This document shows positions 12,597 to 24,066 of a DNA stretch of 64,000 nt, one piece after another. Source of the DNA: Campylorhamphus procurvoides (lineage: Eukaryota; Chordata; Aves; Passeriformes; Dendrocolaptidae); the NCBI GenBank assembly GCA_013396655.1, contig WBMV01004887.1:1-64000 (forward strand), in the 5' to 3' direction. The translations under genes were made by a program, and so were the position numbers. The notes under the pieces were generated by a model that was not told the origin of the DNA, did no database searches, and saw only the letters and a program-made list of their open reading frames with translations. Position 1 is the first letter of the stretch. The number at the start of each line of letters is the position of its first letter.

Positions 12597-14731
12597 CTGA
12601 GAAAAGAAGCACAGAAAGCACAGTGTCAGAGCAGAAACAGGAAGTGAATCATGTAACACTACAGAAGAGACCTCCCCACTTCACCCAGAGGCTGGGTACA
12701 GTTTTGAATCTTGAAATACATCACATTCTACATGGCCTCTATCACCTCTCCTGATCTTCTGAACAACCACACATGAGCATGAGCTAGAAACTCTGCAGGA
12801 CCACAACCCTCTCCACCATGTTTTCCATATTCCCATTATTAGAATGAAGAAGGATTGAATCTCTTCCCCATCATTTTGTTCAGAGACTAGGGAGGGTGTC
12901 AGCAAATCCCTTCCAAGAAGGTTTCAGTGGGTGATCACACCACACTACTGAAAAGAGGTACTGCTCCTTGTACCCTACAGTACCTGGCACCAGGACATAA
13001 GTAACCTCATGAGACACCAGAAAGGAGAGTCATAATAAAGCCTACAAGAAGGAATTGCTCTCTGGCCCAGCCCTAGTCCAACATCTAGGTGGTGGTGAAG
13101 CACAGGATCCAAGACTGCAAGAGACAGACAGACTGCCAGGAGCAAGCAACTCCATCACTTGTAGGCAGAGGCTGGCACAGGGGGAAAGGAGGAGACATCT
13201 TGCTGAACTGAGCCCTTCAAGGCATGCACTGACTAGGAACGCCACTTGCTTATCTCCACACACTTGTGCTGATGGAATCACAGCCTACTTTGGTCTACGT
13301 GAGCCTCTCCATCTATGTTGCCTACTTAGGTGTGCTGGCTGTTTGTTTTTAGCAGCTTCGGTCTTTCCTCGTCCCTTTACCTGAGGTGATTAGCTAACCC
13401 TTTGACCTGATATACCCCATCAACATGCCCAGGCTTAGCCTCCTCACCTTCCACAGAAAACCAACCAGGTGGAAGGACCACAGCCACAGAGTTTGTCCTC
13501 CCGGTCAACCACAACTTCTTCTTCCAAACACAGTTCCAGTAGTTCACCCTTAACAGCCTCCTACCCCTTGCTCCTTCTATGGCCACCAACTTATTCTAGG
13601 AACCGTGTCTCTTCCCAAGACAGCCAATGTGGCTCCTTTTAGAGGGATTTGCCACAGTCCTAATTTATGCAATGCCACATTATTAGCGTACAAAATGCAG
13701 ACACAGAGCCTGTTGGGGACAGGAAAGGTGAGGAATGATTCATGTTTTCACAAGTGGGTGAGAGGAACTTTCCCTTCCTTGGAAGGAAGCATCACTGAAG
13801 GAAAGAAAGGAGGAACGGCTTTGTGAGAAGTACAAAAAATAATCCCAGCTACAGGATTCTGGGCATACTATAAACCCAGAGCTGCTTCTCCTGCCCCAGG
13901 AGATGGGATTACAGAAAGAAGAATGGATGGACTGCAGAGATGTACAGGGAAATAATCCTATCAAGGCATCCAGGGGACATTGTGAACCCTGAAAGCAGAG
14001 CTCCAGTCACCAGAAACCACACACAAAACACTTAAGAGGTGGAGTCCCCTCACCTAGTATTTACTTATGCATGTGGGTTTCTGTGCATCTAAAGTCTACA
14101 AAACCCTGTGGCTATTTCTGACTTTCTTACTACAAGGAATGTAGGCAGAGCCTTGGGAACCAAACCAGGAGGCAGGCGTACCTGGGTGAGGGCACAGCAA
14201 ACAGACATGATTTTTATCCGCTGCCTGCTGTTCTGTATAACGACATTAACATACATCTGACTTGCTTACACTCCTACTCCAATAAACGATCAAAGGTCTG
14301 TGTCCCCGGGAACCCGCCACACCACTGTCAAGAAGACAACTCTTGAACCTCCTTCCTTTATGATGTGTTTACCCAGGCCTGTGAACCCTGAACACTTCCA
14401 CTTGAGTCCAACTCCTAGCTGGGGTGAGCACAGCTGAGCAGAGACCGGGCAATAGGCCCCGGTGGGCTCTCCTCCACACCAGGGCACAGTGGCTATTGCT
14501 CTGCAACACCACAGTCCCAAGCCTAGATTTGGTCCCACCCCTCTGGGACAGGCAGGAGCCAGGTTAAGAAGGGTTTCTCACACATCGAAGCAGCAGTCCT
14601 TCTAGCTGATTAAGCAACAGGCTCCAAAGGGGAATCTAAAAAATGCTCCAGGGCGCGGGGGTGGAAGCGGGAAGCAGGATAATGGAGTAAAGAAATCACG
14701 GTCTCTCACAGCTGTCTTTTTTCCTTATCTC

Positions 14732-14765
14732 CCCCCCAACACACACACACACAGATACAAGTGTG
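14732..14765. repeat. (CA)n / (GT)n dinucleotide microsatellite
   Basis: A run of CA repeats is followed within a few bases by GTGTGTG, inside the CSNK1E 5' intron. Confidence 0.8.
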
Positions 14766-14965
14766 TGTAGAAAACCTGGGTGGAGGATAACCAGAGAGCA
14801 ACAGCCTGGCCTCGTGGTCATGGGGCAGGACACTCATCCCACTCCCTCAACAACTGCTCCAGGAGTTCAAACACCTATCACATTTGCTTCTACTTCACAC
14901 CCGTACCACCACCATCTACAGTTTCCACTTTATAATCTGATCTTCAGGTCTACTGTTACAAAAGA

Positions 14966-15006
14966 AAATTTTACATATAAAATATATATTCTTATATGTG
15001 AAATTT
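14966..15006. repeat. AT-rich imperfect inverted repeat (hairpin)
   Basis: Arms 14966-14980 and 14992-15006 are complementary at 14 of 15 positions around an 11-base loop. A further GTGTAAAATTT at about 15034 can pair with the same left arm. No function is known; it could be a MITE remnant. Confidence 0.5.
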
Positions 15007-15676
15007 ATATTACTCCCAATACATTATTTATAGGTGTAAAATTTAAGCCATCCCTCCTTTCCACTCCCCCCAGCAGGCTTAACCCCCCCAGCCCTGCCGC
15101 TCTTCCTGCACTCTACAGCCAAGGCAGCATTCCCAGGGGCTCCAAGGCAATCATTTAGTTAAACCATTTAGTTTTCCATAAGGGATTAACACACATACAA
15201 CCTCAAAGCGACTGTGTGCTCTGCATGAGCGTTTGCATACATGAATATCCAATACTATACAGCCTAAGAAAAATAATAATACTATCCAGCCATCAGTGCT
15301 GCTTCCACAAACACACCATTTTGCACCAGCCCCTTTTATATAATGTAAAATACCCACGTACAGGCACAAAGGCCATTATATAAACACACGATAAGAGTTG
15401 ATATCACACTGCTGTGCCAGCAACGATGGCGACCAAAGACGCAGGGACCATCTTGGGAGTGGGGTGCTGGGGGACAGGAGGGCCACCTCCGTCCCACCCG
15501 AGGGGGTCAGGAATGGGAAGATGCCTTGCCTAGCAAAGGCCAGGCAAAACCAAACCCACGGCTCCATAATGGAGGCTGCCGAGCCCAGCACCGTTCCGGC
15601 TTTTAGGGGAAGTATGGGGAGTGGGGGCCGCTTCGCCCATACACCACTGAGGTTTTACATGCCTATTTTTTTTTTT

Positions 15677-16348
15677 NNNNNNNNNNNNNNNNNNNNNNNN
15701 NNNNNNNNNNNNNNNNNNNNNNNNNNNNNNNNNNNNNNNNNNNNNNNNNNNNNNNNNNNNNNNNNNNNNNNNNNNNNNNNNNNNNNNNNNNNNNNNNNNN
15801 NNNNNNNNNNNNNNNNNNNNNNNNNNNNNNNNNNNNNNNNNNNNNNNNNNNNNNNNNNNNNNNNNNNNNNNNNNNNNNNNNNNNNNNNNNNNNNNNNNNN
15901 NNNNNNNNNNNNNNNNNNNNNNNNNNNNNNNNNNNNNNNNNNNNNNNNNNNNNNNNNNNNNNNNNNNNNNNNNNNNNNNNNNNNNNNNNNNNNNNNNNNN
16001 NNNNNNNNNNNNNNNNNNNNNNNNNNNNNNNNNNNNNNNNNNNNNNNNNNNNNNNNNNNNNNNNNNNNNNNNNNNNNNNNNNNNNNNNNNNNNNNNNNNN
16101 NNNNNNNNNNNNNNNNNNNNNNNNNNNNNNNNNNNNNNNNNNNNNNNNNNNNNNNNNNNNNNNNNNNNNNNNNNNNNNNNNNNNNNNNNNNNNNNNNNNN
16201 NNNNNNNNNNNNNNNNNNNNNNNNNNNNNNNNNNNNNNNNNNNNNNNNNNNNNNNNNNNNNNNNNNNNNNNNNNNNNNNNNNNNNNNNNNNNNNNNNNNN
16301 NNNNNNNNNNNNNNNNNNNNNNNNNNNNNNNNNNNNNNNNNNNNNNNN
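15677..16348. other. Assembly gap (672 N)
   Basis: 672 consecutive undetermined bases, preceded by a T run and followed by CpG-rich sequence. Long reading frames that cross it are artefacts. Confidence 1.
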
Positions 16349-16378
16349 GGCGTGTGCTCGGTACAGCCCGGCGCTCAC

Positions 16379-16640
16379 CCAGTTTCCATTGAGCCCCGGA
16401 GCCAAACCCACTGATGTCACCCAGCGCAGCCCCGGCCCGCCTCCCCCTCCGCCTCCTCCTCCGCCCGCCGTTAAAGGCGCAACCGCCGCCGGTCCGCGGC
16501 CTGCCCGACGGACGGCCTCGATGGGAGGATTCAGGGTCAGATACACAGTCCCTGGCCAGAGGGGACACACGGACAGACACACGGACACACTGGGCTTCGG
16601 AGGACGCCACCCCGCTCATGGTTTCCCCTCAGAGTGGGGC
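16379..16640 (-). promoter_or_regulatory. CSNK1E: CpG-rich block, probable CSNK1E promoter and non-coding first exon
   Basis: Directly right of the N gap the sequence is very CpG-rich (CCGCCTCC repeats, a CCGCCGCCGG-type stretch, CCGCGG), unlike the flanks. On the minus strand AAACTGG is followed by GTGAGCGCC (donor GT at 16378-16377), which would splice well to the acceptor at 12597. A CRE-like TGATGTCA lies near 16411. That it is the CSNK1E promoter is inferred from position, composition and the donor. Exon start and TSS are not determined, and part of the island is hidden in the gap. Confidence 0.5.
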
Positions 16641-19600
16641 GGCAGCCGGGCGGCCCCACACGAGGGTGATGAAACGTGGATGGCGGGACCCATCGGATGC
16701 CAAGTGAGAGCCCAGCAGGAAGGCCAGAGAGGAATCAGAGCCACCCCAGCCCCACAGAGAGGGTCAGGGCGGCCTCAGAAGCAGGACAGTACCTCGGGGG
16801 GAGCACCCGCAAATCCACATAAATGGCGAGGCACGCCCATAAAACCTAAGGTGGATAGACAGAGGTCCATGGGGCACCCACCACCAAATAGGTGCAAAGC
16901 TGGGGATAGCCCCCAGACCCCAGTGTTTTTGGGGGCCAGGTGGCCACGGCAAGCCCCAGAGCAGCTCCAAAAACCACCTGAGTCAGCGGGAGCAGCCACA
17001 CATCAAACCTATATGGGGGTGTAGGAGCAGAGTCCAGGACAGGGAACTGTTTGAGGGCTCTTGAGAAACTGGGGTTGGACGGGCAAAGGAGAATGGAGGT
17101 GCTGTTGTGAGCTCTGGGAGCAGGACCGTAGAAGAGGCTGGAGGCAGTGTAGGGTGAGTGGGAAGGAAACAGCAGTAGGACCTGTGCAGTGGAGCTAGAG
17201 CCAGATGCTGCCCAGTTTCGCAGGCACCCAATGCCTCATTAGGATCCAGGAGCCACTTTGGCACAGTCATCCCAAAGTCAAGAACCATGGTTCCTGCAGG
17301 AGGAGATAAGCATGATAGGAAAGAGCTCACGAGACCCCAAACCAGGACAGCCCTTGGGTGCATCTAAGCCAGGACCCCAATGCAAACTTCCAAATACACA
17401 ACATAAGCGTGGGCTGTTGGCACCAAGACACCCAAGCTGCAGCTGTGCTGGCACTTTGCACTACAGAAAGCAGTTGTTGCTTCAAGTCATACCAAGATGG
17501 TAAGACTTCAACAATCTGAATCCTGCCGCCAGTCATTGCCCGCACTGAGTTAGTGGGCCATCGAGACCTGGGAATAGCTCCTTGCTTATGCAAGCCTTTG
17601 GGAACCAGTGCTGTTTCGCTCTCTCACTGTTGGGCCAGTTTTATCACAGAACTTCACCTCCACTTGGAGAAGTTAAAATTTAATTGAGTTTTTCGTAGTA
17701 ATGACATTTCCTTACACATGCTCCATTGAACCTCTGTCGTTTCACAGCTTATGTAACAGTGAGCAGATGGGAAGGCAGGTAATAAAGTATGCAGCCACTG
17801 CCAGATCCCGCTGAGGGTTGGGTTGCCCTCCTTCCCTGGGTGGGTGCACATCAGTCAAGAGGGGATTTGCTGGAGCACAGCATCACACAACTTTGCTGCG
17901 AGTGGTAGGCTCACATAGGCATTGAGCTAGGTAGGCTCAGACAGAGAGCCCAGAAGAATAGATCTGAATCAGAATTCAGGAGATGCAGCTCTCAGTGTGG
18001 CTGGTGGGAGCAGAGTTTGGGATGACACTGCCTGGCAGACAGGTGCAATGTCTGGGGGAACAGTGGCCACGCCAGCTCTCCCCCTGTTGCTGGCTGAGTC
18101 AGCAGGAAGGAATTTGAAGAAATCCCAAATGCAGGTACAGCCCTTGGGGATGAAATTGGAGTGTGTGCATGGACACTCCAGCTACCTTTATTTTAATCAT
18201 TTATGGCTTAAAATAAGAACTCTTTAATTAGAAACATTCCCTTAATTGAATTGTAATCAAGTTTTTAGTGCTGGCTAACCACATGATCTAATAACACCCA
18301 CCTCTCTTCAAGCATTGCCTAGTTACACCTCTTCTTACGGAGTAATTTTTGTTATGGAGCCTGAGCCAGGGGCTGCTGATTTTGGATATGTTTGTAGCAG
18401 CCAGTGCTGCGGGGACTGTGTCTGCGTCAAGGATGTCAGTGCTCCAGTAGTGAAACAGGTAACTCCTGCCCCAGTGTCTGAAAAAGGAAGATGTTATATA
18501 CAACATAAGCAGCAGGACCCCAACTAGAGAGAGGTTGGGGGTGGGTTGGGGAAGGAAGAAATTTGAGGGACAAGCAGAATCCATGCTCACAATCTGTGCT
18601 GGGTCATCTCCATTCCTCTCCAGTGATCAAACAGGTGTGCAGCTGCAGGCACAACCATCTTTTCCTGTCTGTGCAGCTCTCCAAAGATAAACACCCCATC
18701 AGGTTTAGCCCAGTATTAGGTACCACAATACAACAACCAGTGTACACTCAGACTCGGTTTGAACAACAGCACCTGGAAGGCTGTCTAACCTCTCGGATCC
18801 AGCAGTGAGACGCAGCTGCACTTGAAATCTTGTGCCAAGATGACACCCATCAGACCCCAGGAGGCCTCACCTCACACTGTCTGCCTGGTTTGCACTGAAG
18901 GGATCTTTGGGCTTAAGAGCATGGAAGAGAGTCCAAGCCCCTTAGCTCAGCAGCGGGGGGACCTGCACCTGAGACAGACACCTCATGTCTGTCTACCTTT
19001 CCTACGATTCAGACATGGTCAAGGCATCCCTAGGTGATATAGGGCATGCTGCTGCTGAAGACAGGCAAGCAGAAGATGGGCTACATGGGACTGCATTTGG
19101 CTGCTGTCCTGTTCCCACAGGAAGGCCCTTGGGCTGCTTCAATGCTCATGCTGCAGAACTGTAGAGGGAACCCATGACAGTGAATTGAGCTGAGTCTCAT
19201 GGGCTGGTGTATCCAAGGGAGCTCTACCTCACTGGGCACCCAGCCAGCCTCACCACTGCCCACCATGTCAATTCTCGGGTAGGAAAGGAAAAGAGGGTGT
19301 AAAGTTGCCCTGTTTATTCACAGTGTCATGGCTAGGTGGCCTTCCAGAGTCACAGTATATGATATTCATAGCACTTAATAAAACTCATGGGAAAGCTGAG
19401 CTCCAGTGACCCAGCAGACCTCAGAGAACTGCCAGGTCGCATTTGGCAGCTCTTCCTGATCCACAGCAAGTGGAATCCCATTTCACCCGCTATCTGGAGA
19501 AGGACACACTGCTTTGAAGACCAAAGTCACTTCGCCACAGAGAGACTCGCCTGTGCTAGGGAAGTGTGAGTAATCAGGGAAAGAGCAGAGAAAACTTTGA

Positions 19601-20309
19601 CACTGTGCTGAAGTTCTGCTTCTGCAAGGCCAGTGAAAGCAAGAAAAGATGAGAAGTGAGAACAAACACATTGCCACCTGCAATTCAGGAGCAAAGGTAC
19701 CTGAAGAGGCAGGTAGGTACCTGTGGCTTGACACATCCAACAGGGCTGACAGAGTTCTTCAAAGCACTAACTCACAGTTCATTCAGAACATGCAGCCTCC
19801 ACTCCAGAAACAATGATCCATGTTCATAGGGTCTTTTTCACACAACATACACTCTAATTTCTCAGTACTTCCCAAATAGTAATAGATTTGTCTTTTCAAT
19901 ACTCATACCAAGTGAGAGGGTAGTGTTTTAGAGAAGACCCAGCATTCCAGGAGGGAAGGTCAAATGCAGCCTGCAAGGTGGGGATGCTGATCTGAGTGTT
20001 TTGCCAGAGCACTCTGCATTTTAAAGCCTTTTCTAGAATCAAGTGCAAGACCCCATTCACATGCAGAAGGGAGAAATAAATACTCCTGCAAATGAGACAT
20101 CAGAATCCCAGGATAGCGCAAGGCTAAAAACAAAGCAAAATGCCAAAATAAATAAAATATAGCTAATAGCTACCTCTGAAAAGATTGCTGTGAGTGACTT
20201 GCTCAGCATCAGGCAGGAAATCCACAACAGTGGCAGGGAGCAGGCAGCAGGCCAACACACAATTGCCTCAACAATGAATCACTCCTTTTTCTTCACACTT
20301 TTGGGGGAA

Positions 20310-20337
20310 AAAAAACCCCAACAACAACAACAAAAAA
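20310..20337. repeat. (CAA)n / A-rich simple repeat
   Basis: A short A-rich run with CAACAACAACAAC. Confidence 0.7.
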
Positions 20338-22584
20338 GAAATGCTGAGTCCCTGCAAAGAGCCTTTTTCGTGACACAGCCCAGACTCATCCAGAGCACCA
20401 TCTAACCTGTGTGCTGCAGGTGTCCTGTGGAAAATAAATCTTTGGCCACATAATTAAAGACTCAACAATAATTCATATGCATGAGGACATTGAAGGGCAG
20501 TTGTACAGCCAGCCTTGGTGATGACATTTCTCAGTGATGAGAAATGTGTATTCTGATATAGAGTGCAGCAATTGCCTGTTGTCCTCAACAAGGAACAGCA
20601 CTAGAAAGGGGTGAGACATGCTGTTGGGTGGCATTTGGGATAACAGCACAGGAACGGTAAGGCTTGGGAGGAAGACTTGGGAGAAGTCTTTTGTTAGGGC
20701 ACAAGAGAAGTCTCTGGTCAGGGAAACACAAGCTGATACGACTGTGCTCCCTGGTTCCCTTGTCCCCTCCAAGCTTTCCCACTTCTGTTTTTCTGTCTTA
20801 AGGCTTGTCATGAAGTCCTGGTCTTTGGGCTCAGACAATGCCCCCTCCCAGGTCCACCTCACCTGCCTTTCCCTGCTTCTTCCCCTACTGTACCCCCAGG
20901 CCCAGTCTTCTGCCCAGACAGTACCAGGCTGGCTCAGCTGTATGTGCTTGGCCGGTCAGCCACAGCCTTCACACCACATGCTGTCCCACTCCACACAAGC
21001 TGCTCCCTATCATTAGTCCAAGCCTTTCTGGGTAGTCAGTTGGTGGGAGCTTCCCTCCATCACCAGTCCCTACCTGTTACCACAAACTCCCACTCCTTAG
21101 GCAAATGGTCTGAGTGCTGCCTGTCTCCTTCCTATCAATCCCCTCTTCTCATCCTGCTAACAATCACCCCTCCTCTGCTCTTCCCATTTCCCATTTCTAA
21201 TCACCACGTGTTTGCTCTTCCCATTCCCCATCTCACTGCCCCAGCCACTCCTGCTTTCTGCTCCCAATTCTCCTGCTCAGCTGTTCCAAGTCAATCCAGC
21301 AGCTTTCATTCAATAGCCATTTGCCAACCAGTTCCAGCATTTCCCTCCAGTTACAGTCTCATTTGCTTTTCCCCAGATTTTTGATTTCTTTCCCTCGATT
21401 TTCATCCCTTCTCTATTCATATCAGGGGCTTTTCTCCACTAGGCTTCCCAGAAGGCATAAGAGAAGTGGCCAGAAGTACAGGGCAGAAGAAAGCGTTGAA
21501 AGATTGAGACAGTGCATGACACAACAGCAGGTTGCAGCCCTAAAAGGGAAAGCCCTCCCAGTTTCCTTCAGCACTGCTCCGCCCTGGGAAAGCCCGTATG
21601 CTGTCATGCAACCCTCAGAAGCCAAGAAAGGGTTGGGCAGGTTAGCAGAGGTCGAAAAGTGTGTAGCTGTGAAGCTGTGACAAGTCTTCTTTACATGTTG
21701 AACAAAACCATGTAATTTGTTCATGTTGGTGGGGACGAGCAGTGGTGCTTCAGGGAGCTGGCAAAACACAGCCTCCATGGCACACAAGCTGATGTCCTGC
21801 CCAAGGCCAAGGCCTTGCTTGAAAGCCCATAAGTTCCACAGCTTTCAACCTGGGCCATATATATACTTTCTGCAGCTCAGGAAACCTAGTGGTGGGCCCA
21901 CATTTTCAAAAAGACCTAAATAAATGTGCCCAATTCCAGATGAGACAATCACTTCCTATGGAAAAATTCTGCTCCAGTGGTAAAATTTTGACAAAGTTAT
22001 AATCAAGTGAAAACAATAATAAGAAGAAGTATCAGCAACTTTAATAATAGCAGCTGTTCCTGGCCACACCTGTAATTAAGGGCATTTATTGCTTTTTTTT
22101 CCATATACCTTGCCATTTTTATCCTTGTGGTATCCCCAGCCTCTGTCAGTTTGCAACTGACTCTCTTTATTACACACTGGCTTCCTTTGGTTAAAAAAAA
22201 AAAAAAAGGGTGGACCTAATGGGAAAAGAAACAAACAAACAGGGATATTGGATGCACCCTCAGAGCTGTGTAAGGCCAGGGTAGACATAGCAGACAATCA
22301 CAGGACAGGGCCAAGGTTCTTTGGGAGGAGCTGGACTCCAGGCTGAATCAGCAGGATCTTGCTTGAAGACATGTAAACATGTAAGCTCATTCTGTTCACC
22401 TGCATGCTGAGTGCTCCCTGGGCACCAAGGCACCTGAGTGTCTAGAGGCTGGTGGAAGAACCTGGCACAGCACTCTGGGAAAGATGAAGTGTCATAGGAG
22501 AGGCACCATGTCTGCCTTGCCAAGTCTTGCGGGTTCCTCCTCACACTGAAAGCAGCACATCTCCCGCTAAAATACCCCAACCCC

Positions 22585-22635
22585 TTTTTTTTTTTTTCTT
22601 TCTTTTTGTGTTTTCTTCTTTTTTTTTTCTTTTGA
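22585..22635. repeat. Polypyrimidine (T-rich) tract
   Basis: Nearly uninterrupted T with scattered C on the plus strand. Confidence 0.8.
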
Positions 22636-23039
22636 GAAAAGGAGCTATCAGATAGGGCAGCCCTGGCCCATCTTCTTGAAGGGGTGGAATTAGGCTGCTC
22701 TGTACCCTTCCCCCTTTCTGGCAACAGCTTTAGGCAGCAGTGTGAGCTTCTCAAAGCCTCTATGAGAGGATGTGCAGCCCAAGGAGAAGGGAAACAACCT
22801 TGGGACTCAAAGACACAGCCCTCTCTCTGTCCCTCCTAGGAACAGCAGGAGTAAAGCAATGGAGAACTGAGAAGCCACATTCAGCTCTTTAGGGAGATTT
22901 ACAGGTCAGACCAAATGAAATATAGGACTGGTCAGGTGGGAGGCAATGCAGCTGTGAAATTACTTGTGTTTTGGAGGCTGATTGAAGGAGATGCTGGATA
23001 CAAAAGTGCAGATCAGAGGAGGTTCCCCATTCTTCTTAA

Positions 23040-24066
23040 ATAAAAGGCCAAAATGTTGATTGTGTGAACTACAAGCTGTTCAGACTCATTTGGGCCCTGG
23101 AGTAGGTCCTCCTCTTGAAACACATTTCTGGGCACATAAAAGAGAAGACAGTGACTGGCAACTGTCGGGATGAATTTACTGAGGTTAAATCATGCCTGAA
23201 CAACCTGATTGCCTTTGATAAAATGACTGAATTTATGGGTGAGGGGAGAGTAGTGGAAGTAATTTATCTCCAATTCAGCCAGGCTTTCAACAGTCTCCCA
23301 CAATGTTCTAATATACAGGTAAAGATGGTGTTTTCTTATTAGGTGGACAAGCAGATGAGTGAAAAAAATGTTTGGCTAGTCAGGCACAGGGACTAGTTAA
23401 TTGTTAATGGGTTGTACTCTACCTAGAGGCTGGTACCAAGTGGGGTGCCTCAAGGGGCTCTCCTGGGATCTGTTCTGTTTAACATGGCTACTGATGACCT
23501 GGAGAAGGTGATGGGGTGCACTTCCATCAAGCTTTCAGGTGACACCTAGTTGGAGGGGAAACAAGTCAACGTGCTTGAGGACAGTGCAGCCAGCAGAAGA
23601 ATATAAGCAGATGAGAGGGATGAGCTTGCAAGTGCAATGGGAGTTCAGCAAGGGTAAATGCACAGCTCTGCACCTGGGAAGGAAGGGACCCTGGCCAGGA
23701 TATGGCTGGGAACCTGATAGATGCTGAACAGCTGTGTGGGAAAGGACTCATAAGTCTTGATGAAATACAGAGCCAAGCTCTTCACAGTGATGTGCGGTGG
23801 GAGAATGAGAGACCACAAACATGAGCTGAAAGAAGAGAGGTTCAGCTTGAATACAAAGAAAATCTTTCTGTCCTCAGAGGTAGTCAAGTGTGACAAAAAG
23901 TTGCTCAGAGAGGCTGTACAGTCTCCATCCTAGTCCTTTAGAAGACCAAATAAAACTCTGAGCAACCTCATTTGACCTCTTTGCTGACCCTTCTCTAAGC
24001 AGGAAGCTGGACTAAAGCTGTTCTGGGGTCTCTTTCACACTGAATTATCCTTCAGTCCTATGATGT
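23040..24066 (+). mobile_element. CR1 LINE fragment (RT region through degraded 3' end)
   Basis: Translation on the plus strand, with stops and frameshifts, gives CLNNLIAFDKMTEFMGEGRV..VIYLQFSQAFNSLPQ, the CR1 reverse transcriptase block. GVPQGALLGSVLFN follows. The 3' end has AGCAGGAAGCTGGACTAAA and CTGAATTATCCTTCAGTCCT, a degraded CR1 tail. No intact protein. Confidence 0.85.

Larger units (their letters stand above)
12597..16378 (-). other. CSNK1E: CSNK1E 5' UTR intron (upper boundary inferred)
   Basis: It runs from the acceptor at 12597 up to a candidate donor at 16378-16377. It holds a (CA)n run at about 14740-14754, an AT-rich imperfect hairpin at 14966-15006 and the assembly gap at 15677-16348. 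No coding sequence was recognised. The upper end depends on the unproven first exon. Confidence 0.5.

Noticed and set aside
15398..16619. Three 318-352 codon frames across the N gap
   Set aside because: More than 220 residues are X from the gap; the rest shows no protein pattern.
16389..17024. 211-codon plus-strand frame with a polyproline run
   Set aside because: It arises from the CCTCCGCC repeats of the CpG island; no domain, no splice context, composition-driven.
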